Positions 9,641 to 23,000 of a stretch of 64,000 nucleotides of DNA are shown piece after piece. The translations under genes and the position numbers were made by a program. Position 1 is the stretch's first letter. Every line of letters starts with the position of its first letter. The DNA comes from Antedon mediterranea (Eukaryota; Echinodermata; Crinoidea; Comatulida; Antedonidae). The DNA lies in NCBI RefSeq assembly GCF_964355755.1, contig NC_092671.1, forward strand, positions 7,637,001-7,701,000, read 5' to 3'. The notes beneath the pieces are model-generated. The model was not told the origin of the DNA. It worked only from the letters and a program-made list of their open reading frames with translations, and made no database searches.

Positions 9641-11989
9641 ATTGTTATACTAACGTAAAAGTGATGATAATAACATGCTCTAATGCACATTCAGCTTTCT
9701 GTAAACATTATTATTTTTTTTTAAATGGCTAAAACACCAAGTTTTTAAAATGTAATTATATGCAATAATGTTGCTATATATAACCATATATTGCGTTATC
9801 ATCATCTTATAGTGCCATAGAAACCAGCTTTACGGCGAAAAATAAAAAGGTTGAAATTTGACCATTTCTGAAAAAATCCATGTACTATACTGCCCCGTCA
9901 TGAAAGAACGACTCAACTGCATAAAGCAAAGTTTTGAGATAATCAACACAACGTGTTCTTGTTTTAGTTCTTCACGTGTGTAGATAATATTATTTTGATT
10001 AGCATAATAAACATGCGCAGAGGTGAATAATGGGTTCTGAGCATGTCCATTGTGCTATAGTAACCAGTTTTATCGAAAAATAAAAATGTCGAAAATTTGC
10101 CATTTTTTGAAAAATCCCTAGGGAAATTTTCGAAAAATTGCCGATTTTCGACCCTTTCATTTTTTGACATAAATGGTTACTATAGCATAATAAACATGCG
10201 CAGAGGTGAATAATGGGTTCTGAGCATGTCCATTGTGCTATAGTAACCGGTTTTATCGAAAAATAAAAAGGTCGAAAATTTGCCATTTTTTGAAAAATCC
10301 CTAGGGAAATTTTTGAAAAATGGCCAATTTTCGACCCTTTTATTTTTTGACATAAAAGGTTACTATTGCATAATAAACATGCGCAGAGACGAATAATGGG
10401 TTCTACGCATGTCAATTGTGCTATAGTAACCAGTTTTGACATAAATGGTTACTATAGCATAATAAACATGCGCAGAGACGAATAATGGGTTCTACGCATG
10501 TCAATTGTGCTATAGTAACCAGTTTTGACATAAATGGTTACTATTGCATAATAAACATGCGCAGAGACGAATAATGGGTTCTGAGCATGTCAATTCTGCT
10601 ATAGTATAACCAGTTTTGACATAAATGGTTACTATAACATAATAAACATGCGCAGAGTCCACTAATGGGTTCTGCGCATGTTAATTGTGCTACAGTAACC
10701 AGTTTTGACATAAATGGTTACTATAGCATAATAAACATGCGCAGGGGCGACTAATGGGTTCTGCGCATGTTAATTGTGCTATAGTAACCAGTTTTATCGA
10801 AAAATAAAAAGGTCGAAAATTTGCCATTTTTGGAAAAAATCCCTGTACTATAGTACTGGGAAATTTTCGAAAAATGGCCGATTTTCGACCCTTTTATTTT
10901 TTGACATAAATGGTTACTATTGCATAATAAACATGCGCAGAGACAAATAATGGGTTCTGCGCATGTCAATTGTGCTATAGTAACCAGTTTTGACATAAAT
11001 GGTTACTATAGCATAATACACATGCACAGAGACGAATAATGGGTTCTGCGCATGTCAATTGTGCTATAGTAACCAGTTTTGACATAAATGGTTACTATAG
11101 CATAATAAACATGCGCAGAGTCCACTAATGGGTTCTGCGCATGTTAATTGTGCTATAGTAACCAGTTTTATCGAAAAATAAAATGGTCGAAAATTTGCCA
11201 TTTTTTGGAAAAAATCCCTGTACTATAGTACAGGAAAATTTTCGAAAAATGGCCGATTTTCAACCCTTTTATTTTTTGACATAAATGGTTACTATTGCAT
11301 AATAAACATGCGCAGAGACGAATAATGGGTTCTGCGCATGTTAATTGTGCTATAGTAACCAGTTTTGACATAAATGGTTACTATAGCATAATAAACATGC
11401 GCAGAGTCCACTAATGGGTTCTGCGCATGTTAATTGTGCTATAATAACCAGTTTTATCGAAAAATAAAAAGGTCGAAAATTTGCCATTTTTTAAAAAATC
11501 CCTGTACTATAGTACAGGGAAATTTTCGGAATATGGCCGATTTTTGACCATTTTATTTTTTGACATAAAAGGTTACTATTGCATAATAAACATGCGCAGA
11601 GACGAATAATCGGTTCTACGCATGTCAATTGTGCTATAGTAACCAGTTTTGACATAAATGGTTACTATTGCATAATAAACATGCGCAGAGACGAATATTG
11701 GGTTCTGCGCATGTCAATTCTGCAATAGTAACCAGTTTTGACATAAATGGTTACTATAGCATAATAAACATGCGCAGAGTCGCTAATGGGTTCTGCGCAT
11801 GTTAATTGTGCTATAGTAACCAGTTTTGACATAAATGGTTACTATAACATAATAAACATGCGCAGAGTCCACTAATGGGTTCTGCGCATGTTAATTGTGC
11901 TACAGTAACCAGTTTTGACATAAATGGTTACTATAGCATAATAAACATGCGCAGAGTCCACTAATGGGTTCTGCGCATGTCAATTGTGC

Positions 11990-14317
11990 TATAGTAACCA
12001 GTTTTTGACATAAATGGTTACTATAGCATAATAAACATGCGCAGAGTCCACTAATGGGTTCTACGCATGTTAATTGTGCTATAGTAACCAGTTTTATCGA
12101 AAAATAAAAAGGTCGAAAATTTGCCATTTTTGGAAAAAATCCCTGTACTATAGTCCAGGGAAATTTTCGAAAAATGGCCGATTTTCGACCCTTTTATTTT
12201 TTGACATAAATGGTTACTATTGCATAATAAACATGCGCAGAGACAAATAATGGGTTCTGCGCATGTCAATTGTGCTATAGTAACCAGTTTTGACATAAAT
12301 GGTTACTATAGCATAATACACATGCACAGAGACGAATAATGGGTTCTGCGCATGTCAATTGTGCTATAGTAACCAGTTTTGACATTAATGGTTACTATAG
12401 CATAATAAACATGCGCAGAGTCCACTAATGGGTTCTGCGCATGTTAATTGTGCTATAGTAACCAGTTTTATCGAAAAATAAAATGGTCGAAAATTTGCCA
12501 TTTTTTGGAAAAAATCCCTGTACTATAGTACAGGAAAATTTTCGAAAAATGGCCGATTTTCAACCCTTTTATTTTTTGACATAAATGGTTACTATTGCAT
12601 AATAAACATTCGCAGAGACGAATAATGGGTTCTGCGCATGTCAATTGTGCTATAGTAACCAGTTTTGACATAAATGGTTACTATAGCATAATAAACATGC
12701 GCAGAGTCCACTAATGGGTTCTGCGCATGATAATTGTGCTATAGTAACCAGTTTTATCGAAAAATAAAATGGTCGAAAATTTGCCATTTTTTGGAAAAAA
12801 TCCCTGTACTATAGTACAGGAAAATTTTCGAAAAATGGCCGATTTTCAACCCTTTTATTTTTTGACATAAATGGTTACTATTGCATAATAAACATGCGCA
12901 GAGACGAATAATGGGTTCTGCGCATGTCAATTGTGCTACAGTAACCAGTTTTGACATAAATGGTTACTATAGCATAATAAACATGCGCAGAGGCGAATAA
13001 TGGGTTCTGCGCATGTCAATTGTGCTATAGTAACCAGTTTTATCGAAAAATAAAAAGGTCGAAAATTTGCCATTTTTTGAAAAATCCCTGTACTATAGTA
13101 CAGGGAAATTTTCGGAATATGGCCGATTTTCGACCATTTTATTTTTTGACATAAAAGGTTACTATTGCATAATAAACATGCGCAGAGACGAATAATCGGT
13201 TCTACGCCTATCAATTGTGCTATAGTAACCAGTTTTGACATAAATGGTTACTATTGCATAATAAACATGCGCAGAGACGAATATTGGGTTCTGCGCATTT
13301 CAATTGTGCTATAGTAACCAGTTTTGACATAAATGGTTACTATAGCATAATAAACATGCGCAGAGTCGCTAATGGGTTCTGCGCATGTTAATTGTGCTAT
13401 AGTAACCAGTTTTGACATAAATGGTTACTATAGCATAATAAACATGCGCAGAGTCCACTAATGGGTTCTGCGCATGTTAATTGTGCTATAGTAACCAGTT
13501 TTATCGAAAAATAAAATGGTCGAAAATTTGCCATTTTTTGGAAAAAATCCCTGTACTATAGTACAGGAAAATTTTCGGAATATGGCCGATTTTAGACCAT
13601 TTTATTTTTTGACATAAAAGGTTATTATTGCATAATAAACATGCGCAGAGACGAATAATGGGTTCTACGCATGTCAATTGTGCTATAGTAACCAGTTTTG
13701 ACATAAATGGTTACTATTGCATAATAAACATGCGCAGAGACGAATAATGGGTTCTGAGCATGTCAATTCTGCTATAGTAACCAGTTTTGACATAAATGGT
13801 TACTATAACATAATAAACATGCGCAGAGTCCACTAATGGGTTCTGCGCATGTTAATTGTGCTACAGTAACCAGTTTTGACATAAATGGTTACTATAGCAT
13901 AATAAACATGCGCAGAGGCGACTAATGGGTTCTACGCATGTTAATTGTGCTATAGTAACCAGTTTTATCGAAAAATAAAAAGGTCGAAAATTTGCCATTT
14001 TTGGAAAAAATCTCTGTACTATAGTACTGGGAAATTTTCGAAAAATGGCCGATTTTCGACCCTTTTATTTTTTGACATAAATGGTTACTATTGCATAATA
14101 AACATGCGCAGAGACAAATAATGGGTTCTGCGCATGTCAATTGTGCTATAGTAACCAGTTTTTGACATAAATGGTTACTATTGCATAATAAACATGCGCA
14201 GAGACAAATAATGGGTTCTGCGCATGTCAATTGTGCTATAGTAACCAGTTTTGACATAAATGGTTACTATAGCATAATACACATGCACAGAGACGAATAA
14301 TGGGTTCTGCGCATGTC
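11990..14317. repeat. Higher-order repeat copy 1 (2328 bp) of the satellite
   Basis: Landmarks at 12296, 12468, 12754, 12936 and 13501 recur exactly 2328 bases later (14624, 14796, 15082, 15264, 15829). The boundaries are chosen, since the start of a tandem unit is arbitrary. Confidence 0.8.
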
Positions 14318-16740
14318 AATTGTGCTATAGTAACCAGTTTTGACATAAATGGTTACTATAGCATAATAAACATGCGCAGAGTCCACTAATGGGTTCTGCG
14401 CATGTTAATTGTGCTATAGTAACCAGTTTTATCGAAAAATAAAAGGGTCGAAAATTTGCCATTTTTTGGAAAAAATCCATGTACAGGGAAATTTTCGAAA
14501 AATGGCCGATTTTCGACCCTTTTATTTTTTGACATAAATGGTTACTATTGCATAATAAACATGCGCAGAGACAAATAATGGGTTCTGCGCATGTCAATTG
14601 TGCTATAGTAACCAGTTTTGACATAAATGGTTACTATAGCATAATACACATGCACAGAGACGAATAATGGGTTCTGCGCATGTCAATTGTGCTATAGTAA
14701 CCAGTTTTGACATAAATGGTTACTATAGCATAATAAACATGCGCAGAGTCCACTAATGGGTTCTGCGCATGTTAATTGTGCTATAGTAACCAGTTTTATC
14801 GAAAAATAAAATGGTCGAAAATTTGCCATTTTTTGGAAAAAATCCCTGTACTATAGTACAGGAAAATTTTCGAAAAATGGCCGATTTTCAACCCTTTTAT
14901 TTTTTGACATAAATGGTTACTATTGCATAATAAACATTCGCAGAGACGAATAATGGGTTCTGCGCATGTCAATTGTGCTATAGTAACCAGTTTTGACATA
15001 AATGGTTACTATAGCATAATAAACATGCGCAGAGTCCACTAATGGGTTCTGCGCATGATAATTGTGCTATAGTAACCAGTTTTATCGAAAAATAAAATGG
15101 TCGAAAATTTGCCATTTTTTGGAAAAAATCCCTGTACTATAGTACAGGAAAATTTTCGAAAAATGGCCGATTTTCAACCCTTTTATTTTTTGACATAAAT
15201 GGTTACTATTGCATAATAAACATGCGCAGAGACGAATAATGGGTTCTGCGCATGTCAATTGTGCTACAGTAACCAGTTTTGACATAAATGGTTACTATAG
15301 CATAATAAACATGCGCAGAGGCGAATAATGGGTTCTGCGCATGTCAATTGTGCTATAGTAACCAGTTTTATCGAAAAATAAAAAGGTCGAAAATTTGCCA
15401 TTTTTTGAAAAATCCCTGTACTATAGTACAGGGAAATTTTCGGAATATGGCCGATTTTCGACCATTTTATTTTTTGACATAAAAGGTTACTATTGCATAA
15501 TAAACATGCGCAGAGACGAATAATCGGTTCTACGCCTATCAATTGTGCTATAGTAACCAGTTTTGACATAAATGGTTACTATTGCATAATAAACATGCGC
15601 AGAGACGAATATTGGGTTCTGCGCATTTCAATTGTGCTATAGTAACCAGTTTTGACATAAATGGTTATTATAGCATAATAAACATGCGCAGAGTCGCTAA
15701 TGGGTTCTGCGCATGTTAATTGTGCTATAGTAACCAGTTTTGACATAAATGGTTACTATAGCATAATAAACATGCGCAGAGTCCACTAATGGGTTCTGCG
15801 CATGTTAATTGTGCTATAGTAACCAGTTTTATCGAAAAATAAAATGGTCGAAAATTTGCCATTTTTTGGAAAAAATCCCTGTACTATAGTACAGGAAAAT
15901 TTTCGGAATATGGCCGATTTTAGACCATTTTATTTTTTGACATAAAAGGTTACTATTGCATAATAAACATGCGCAGAGACGAATAATGGGTTCTACGCAT
16001 GTCAATTGTGCTATAGTAACCAGTTTTGACATAAATGGTTACTATTGCATAATAAACATGTGCAGAGACGAATAATGGGTTCTACGCATGTCAATTGTGC
16101 TATAGTAACCAGTTTTGACATAAATGGTTACTATTGCATAATAAACATGCGCAGAGACGAATAATGGGTTCTGAGCATGTCAATTCTGCTATAGTAACCA
16201 GTTTTGACATAAATGGTTACTATAACATAATAAACATGCGCAGAGTCCACTAATGGGTTCTGCGCATGTTAATTGTGCTACAGTAACCAGTTTTGACATA
16301 AATGCTTACTATAGCATAATAAACATGCGCAGAGGCGACTAATGGGTTCTGCGCATGTTAATTGTGCTATAGTAACCAGTTTTATCGAAAAATAAAAAGG
16401 TCGAAAATTTGCCATTTTTGGAAAAAATCCCTGTACTATAGTACTGGGAAATTTTCGAAAAATGGCCGATTTTCGACCCTTTTATTTTTTGACATAAATG
16501 GTTACTATTGATTAATAAACATGCGCAGAGACAAATAATGGGTTCTGCGCATGTCAATTGTGCTATAGTAACCAGTTTTTGACATAAATGGTTACTATTG
16601 CATAATAAACATGCGCAGAGACAAATAATGGGTTCTGCGCATGTCAATTGTGCTATAGTAACCAGTTTTGACATAAATGGTTACTATAGCATAATACACA
16701 TGCACAGAGACGAATAATGGGTTCTGCGCATGTCAATTGT
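14318..16740. repeat. Higher-order repeat copy 2 of the satellite
   Basis: Matches copy 1 at an offset of 2328 up to about 16032, then at 2417 (for example 13922 to 16339 and 14257 to 16674). It has therefore gained one extra 89-bp module near 16033-16121. An older partial copy lies at 10751-11371, 1300 bases before 12051-12671. Confidence 0.78.
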
Positions 16741-18600
16741 GCTATAGTAACCAGTTTTGACATAAATGGTTACTATAGCATAATAAACATGCGCAGAGTC
16801 CACTAATGGGTTCTGCGCATGTTAATTGTGCTATAGTAACCAGTTTTATCGAAAAATAAAATGGTCGAAAATTTGCCATTTTTTGGAAAAAATCCCTGTA
16901 CTATAGTACAGGAAAATTTTCGGAATATGGCCGATTTTCGACCATTTTATTTTTTGACATAAAAGGTTACTATTGCATAATAAACATGCGCAGAGACGAA
17001 TAATGGGTTGTGCGCATGTCAATTGTGCTACAGTAACCAGTTTTGACATAAATGGTTACTATAGCATAATAAACATGCGCAGAGACGAATAATGGGTTCT
17101 ACGCATGTCAATTGTGCTATAGTAACCAGTTTTGACATAAATGGTTACTATTGCATAATAAACATGCGCAGAGACGAATAATGGGTTCTGAGCATGTCAA
17201 TTCTGCTATAGTAACCAGTTTTGACATAAATGGTTACTATAGCATAATAAACATGCGCAGAGTCGCTAATGGGTTCTGCGCATGTTAATTGTGCTATAGT
17301 AACCAGTTTTATCGAAAAATAAAGAGGTTGGAAATTGGCCATTTTTTGGAAAAAATCCCTGTACAGGGAAATTTTCGAAATTGTGCTACAGTAACCAGTT
17401 TTGACATAAATGGTTACTATAGCATAATAAACATGCACAGAGACAAATAATGGGTTCTGCACATGTCAATTGTGCTATTGTAACCAGTTTTGACATAAAT
17501 GGTTACTATAGCATAATAAACATGCGCAGAGTCCACTAATGGGTTCTGCGCATGTTAATTGTGCTATAGTAACCAGTTTTATCGAAAAATAAAATGGTCG
17601 AAAATTTGCCATTTTTTGGAAAAAATCCCTGTACTATAGTACAGGAAAATTTTCGAAAAATGGCCGATTTTCAACCCTTTTATTTTTTGACATAAATGGT
17701 TACTATTGCATAATAAACATGCGCAGAGACGAATAATGGGTTCTGCGCATGTCAATTGTGCTACAGTAACCAGTTTTGACATAAATGGTTCCTATAGCAT
17801 AATAAACATGCGCAGAGGCGAATAATGGGTTCTGCGCATGTCAATTGTGCTATAGTAACCAGTTTTATCGAAAAATAAAAAGGTCGAAAATTGGCCATTT
17901 TTTTGAAAAAATCCCTGTACAGGGAATTTTCATAATTCAATTATGCGCTCATTTCGTTATATTTACACTAAATATATTTCCTTATAATTATGTTATGTCA
18001 AAATATAATGGGGGAAAAATGGGCCCTTTATTTACATATTTACTGAGACTGAAACATCCAAAATAGGCAGAGCTGATTAATAAATATGATTCTATTATCA
18101 AACACTATAAAGAAATCAATAAATATTCACTATATAATTACATACATTCTTTATAGAAAGAAGGTTAATCATATCCCTGATTATTATTTAAAAAAAAAGT
18201 TATACTGTACATGATAACAAGGTAATCCAAGAAAGATAAGCCTTTTTACAGGCCTTTTTATGATTTGAGGGAAAATAATCTTAGTTAATTATGTAGTGCC
18301 TAGCATAAGCAAGATGATGAGCTACATAAGGTGGAGTAGAATAAAAACATTAAATAAATGAAAACAACTTGGAAAGGAGAGTCTTCAGTTAAGAAAATGT
18401 TAATTTCGATATAAAGAATGATATGCCAACATGATGTTAATATCTCATTTGTGTATGTACAGTATTGGTTTAATTGGAATGATTTTAGAGTAGGGGAAAT
18501 ATAAATTTGGTAATGTCCAATACAACACTGGCATGGAACAATAATATGGCATCAACTCATTTTTCCTAGGATTTTCATAGTCAGACATATATATTATCTA

Positions 18601-18810
18601 TTATAACACACCTGCTTGTAATCTTGTCTTTCGATTGGTTAATTACACATCATGTGTCATGTGTGCATTGATTGAACGTTTTAGATTCTTTTAGTTTTCA
18701 AAAGTTAGGGTGTTGACACACTTTTTTAATGGCCTCGCTTCCCGGCCTAGCCTTTGAAAATGATTCAAAATGGATTAATTGAATATTTTAGGACATTGGG
18801 TGTGTTATAA
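18601..18810. mobile_element. 210-bp element with TTATAACACACC inverted ends
   Basis: TTATAACACACC at 18601 and GGGTGTGTTATAA at 18798-18810 form short inverted ends. The first part (GATTGGTTAATTA, CATCATGTGTCAT) matches the repeats at 9461 and 29612. It is followed at 18815-18912 by an imperfect inverted repeat of AACAAATAATGAATG. Confidence 0.55.
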
Positions 18811-19322
18811 AACAAATAATGAATGTTCACTATTTGTTTGAATGGTGAGCTCTATTTAAAAATATGAAATATTCTCACCATCCAACTCATAACCATTCAT
18901 TATTTGTATATTTTTACAGTAGTGGTAGACAGTGTATTTAATTTATAAAATCTCTCGACTGTTGAACTTAACAAAAATATTATAAAATAGAGAGAGAACA
19001 TTTTGTTACGCCCCAGCACCAACAGGATTTCAATATTAATCACAGAAAGACATATTTTCAAATATATTTATCATTCATTATTCACTGACATACCATTAAT
19101 TTATCTGGTCAATATTATTATACATATATATTATTTAAATAAAAACATTTTTCTGATAATATCAATAAGATGAATAGAATAATTTTGAACAAGAGTGTAA
19201 ATCATTCTGAACTAATCATTATTAGCTGGCCCACTGACTTTGCTGTTATAATGTTATATACAATGGAATTTATTGGTCAAGATATTAGGCAATTAATGAG
19301 ACAGTAATGTTATCTTATATAA

Positions 19323-19501
19323 AGCTTGGTTCCCACTAGAATGTAACGCAAGGACGTAAATGCAACGCAAGCGTTTTAACCAATGACAAGCGAAGTTATA
19401 GACAGTTAGCAATCACAAGCGAATAAGCCATCGCTTGTGATTGGTCAATTCACTTGCGTTGCGTTACGTCCTTGTGTTGCGTCGCTAGTGGGAACCACGC
19501 T
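19323..19501. mobile_element. 179-bp MITE, AGCTTGGTTCCCACTAG family, copy 1
   Basis: Ends AGCTTGGTTCCCACTAG and CTAGTGGGAACCACGCT, flanked by TAA on both sides (19320-19322 and 19502-19504). The TAA duplication resembles PIF/Harbinger-type elements. An internal inverted pair carries AATCACAAGCGA / TCGCTTGTGATT. It lies just downstream of the myosin stop, probably in or near its 3'UTR. Confidence 0.85.
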
Positions 19502-19908
19502 TAACAATCAATGAATCATATGATTGTTGTCTTTTCTATTCTGCTAGCTCCTTCACAACATATACTAATGTTACACAGCAAATATACTAAATATAAATTT
19601 AACACAACACACAGTTGCTACAGTCAGTCCTTAATTTTCATTCCATTTTTAGAATCATTTGTTTCAACAATTTTTTTAAGAACATTAAAAAATATAATAC
19701 TTATAATTATTATTATTATGTACATAAATGTTGTCATGACGGTAAGCAAGTTTTAATCAGGCAAAATGTAATTAATGTTTTACAATTTATACTTGTCTTG
19801 TAAAATTACAATCATTTCCAAGAATTACACATCAGTTTTTACTGCGTACCTTACTTTGATTTTTACTGGTTACCTTATTTGGTTTTAACTGGTTATTTTT
19901 TATGTAAG

Positions 19909-20029
19909 TCACGCCATGATATCTAAGCGCTTGCCTTTCCTTTTACATTGTGGGGCTGGATTAATTTCATGAATGTTTTTGGTACAGATAGTTGCTTGGA
20001 TACTACTGCCATTAAAATCCAGATTAAAC
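19909..20029 (-). CDS. MYO1B: Myosin-I exon 27: C-terminus
   Basis: Encodes [20 protein letters not shown] through [12 protein letters not shown] and TGA at 19909-19911; the ending resembles CKRKNNRLLEVAVP of MYO1B. Confidence 0.93.
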
Positions 20030-23000
20030 CTTGAAAAAAAAAATATGATACAATAAATATTAAATTATAAAATTACTAATATTTTTCTGACAGCTATTTA
20101 TATAGATTCATTATAATATATACTTAGTCTATCACCCATTATTATAAACTTTGCGCTGAATCCTAGCTGTCCTAACTATAGGACTATGTTTCCATACATG
20201 TATGATCCAAAAAATGACCAGGGTAATAATGTGCAGTGCATTGAGAGCTTCTTATATGCGATATAATGAATAACTATTATTATTATTTATTATTAAAAAG
20301 TTCAAATTTATCTTTATTTAAATATATACTTAAAACCAATGTTCTTTAAGTGATCTTTATCAATACAATGCTTTCTTACATTGGTATCAAATGTTTTGTG
20401 GCAGCAAAGTATATTAAATCATTGTGTTGATTATCAGAAGGTGTGATAACATACATTGGTAACCTTACTAACACTAAATAAAAATTCTTAATAAATTAAA
20501 ATGGCTTTCCTAAAATAATCCACCTACCCTTTCTTATCAAATACTTTATATAATAAAACAAGGCTTTAAATGAACTTACCTATCTGCTATTTGAACGACA
20601 TTTTGTTTACTGGTCTCCATTTGTAAAGCTCGACTAAATCGTGTCAGAATTTCTATAACCTTCAAGGATATGAATACAAAGTCACCCTTCTTTGTAAATT
20701 CTCCACCCTGAAAAGTAAATGTTTTTGTTTTTAATATTAATTAATAAAAGATATTTGGTAAAATAATAGTCAATTTGTTATTACAACTCCAATATTCCTG
20801 AACAACAAATTGTCAGCGATACCTAACTACACAAAATGATTTATTTGAAGAAAACTATTGCTATTTATAGTTTTGCCGATATATTTGCACTTTATTGCTT
20901 CAGTCTGTATGCTAAACTATGTCTTTTCAACATTTAATTATAATAAATGTATTTGATTTGTTCAAATAAAATATAGCTTACTTTAGTAACATGTACAACA
21001 AATACGCCATCGCTGTATGGACTGCACGTGATCCTTGTAATCTCATTTAGTGGAATACGATATTTGATTGCTAGCGTCTTTTGATCCATTATGAGGAATG
21101 ACTTGGAACTTAGAACTAGTAACGTGTGTGTCGTCTAAACAATAAATTTGTATACAAGTTAATAAACGATTTAACAAATGAAATATTTCAACAATGCATT
21201 TTTCTAAAAAAACCTATATATATCCCGTTCACATTAAACATCATGAATAAAGCTTGGTTCCCACTAGAACTTAACGCAACCAATTACAAGCGAAGTTATT
21301 GACAGTTAGCAATCACAAGCGAATAAACCATCGCTTGTGATTGGTCAATTCACTTGCGTTGCGTTACGTCCTTGTGTTGCGTCGCTAGTGGGAACCACGC
21401 TTAAACTCTGGAGAAACAGCGTGTCTCTAGAGAACTAGTACTACATTGACTAGAACGCTGCAGAGATCCTATTCACATCAATCCTGAACCACTGCAATTT
21501 AACAATAACAAAATAGCTTAACTACTGCCCTATATGTCACTATGAATGATAAACATAATATAATAAAAGAATTTTTGGTTGAAGGTGGCTTCTGACCATA
21601 AAAACACCAGTGTCGGTACATTGCACATTGTATCTCTGGTTCAGAAGAGGGTAGCCTTCTGACCATAAACACACCAGTGTCCGTATATTGCACATTGTAT
21701 CTCCGGTGTGTCTTTGGTACGTTCCAGAATTTTCAGGTGTTCAGCACTGGTGAATTTAATTTTTGAATTTACACCTAAACAGAACAGTAGTGTTGACGTC
21801 CTGTGTTTGGGTTTTGGATAATAGTGTGCCTATTACCTTGCCATTGTTTCTGTTAACCTTATCAACGACATCAGCAAAGTGAATCTTTTGATCTTCAGTT
21901 TGCACGGCTATTTTGCTATATTTGGTGTTGTTTCGTAACCGCACATAGTCGCCACGGAATTGCACAGATATTCTACAAGAGTTAGAAAATAAAATATAAT
22001 GGATAGGTGTCTATCTATTAATTTGATAGGAATTGGCTGTGATTTCTGTATGTAAATAAAGTTAAACCAAAGAGTCGCAATAAATTCACTAATCCAAATA
22101 TCTAATGTCTCATTATATTATCAATCCATCATCAATTTCAATCGTCACTCCTTTCAATTCACTTTTTATGTTTTATAATAAATTCAAAATAACTTACGAG
22201 GCTGGATAACTTGATTTCTTCTCTTTAAATAGGTCACTTGCAGTGACCTTTGTCCCAAGAATTTCTCTTTTTTGCTCATCAACTTGGCTTCTGTATACGG
22301 TTGCCTATATAGCAACAAAAGATTGAAATATACAGTACAGTATTACTTTACATTATATTCATTAAAAGTGGGTAATTGTATGTATGTTCTATCAACCATA
22401 TGTCCTAGCACTACATAATAATATTTATAAACAGTCATTGCATAAATGTTTATTTGAACCTACACAAAAACTGTAACTTAATTATGTTAAATCTATTAAG
22501 TCATTGGCTGAAATACAATAAGCACAAGAATTCATACCCTCCATCGTCTGAATACATCTTTCAGCTTTAAATGCGCTGACTTGTGAATAGGTGAACATGG
22601 TGGCCAGTTCTTGTCTGTTGGCGACATGGACGGTAACTGGGTTTTTAATTTCAACAAATACTTTGAAATCTATTTATAAAAAATGTACATATAAATCATT
22701 AATATTGTAAACATTTTCTGATCTAAAGGAAGAGGCACTAAATAGAGAAGTATATAAGACTGGAAAAAGACAATTGGCATTGGTGTACTGGAAAGACAAG
22801 GTTTATCTTTATACATACCACATATCGCCGCATAAAGGCAACAATCTTTGGAGCTGCATTGGCACTGAATAACTTTCTGTATTCTCTTCGTACCTATGTT
22901 GAATTAAAACATGAAAAATAATCTACAAATAATGAACGATTAGGAGATTTAATGGTGAGAATTTGTTCATGAATTAAAAGATTGAGTGGTCTATTCGAGA

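Larger units (their letters stand above)
9810..17930. repeat. About 8-kb satellite of alternating palindromic modules with higher-order structure
   Basis: Module 1 (about 89 bp) has arms GGTTACTATAGCATAATAAA...ATGCGCAGA and TCTGCGCATG...TGCTATAGTAACC around a short variable centre, with an AGTTTTGACATAAAT linker. Module 2 (about 108 bp) is a second palindrome, with arms CGAAAAATAAAAAGGTCGAA and its complement, centred on CCTGTACTATAGTACAGG. Runs of module 1 are interrupted by module 2 throughout. The left edge (9810-9895) is a diverged module-2-like unit; the right edge stops in a partial module 2 at about 17930. Minus-strand frames (MSKLVTIAQLTC...) recur because module lengths keep phase and are not genes. 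The modules probably derive from inverted-repeat elements that became tandem. Confidence 0.95.

Noticed and set aside
9964-17782. About 18 minus-strand open frames of 67-147 residues starting MSKLVTIAQLTC
   Set aside because: They are translations of the palindromic satellite; similar length and sequence follow from the repeat unit, and they have no domain or splice context.
10000-17930. CRISPR-like array
   Set aside because: The repeats are palindromic eukaryotic satellite modules, not short repeats with unique spacers, and the genome is an animal's.
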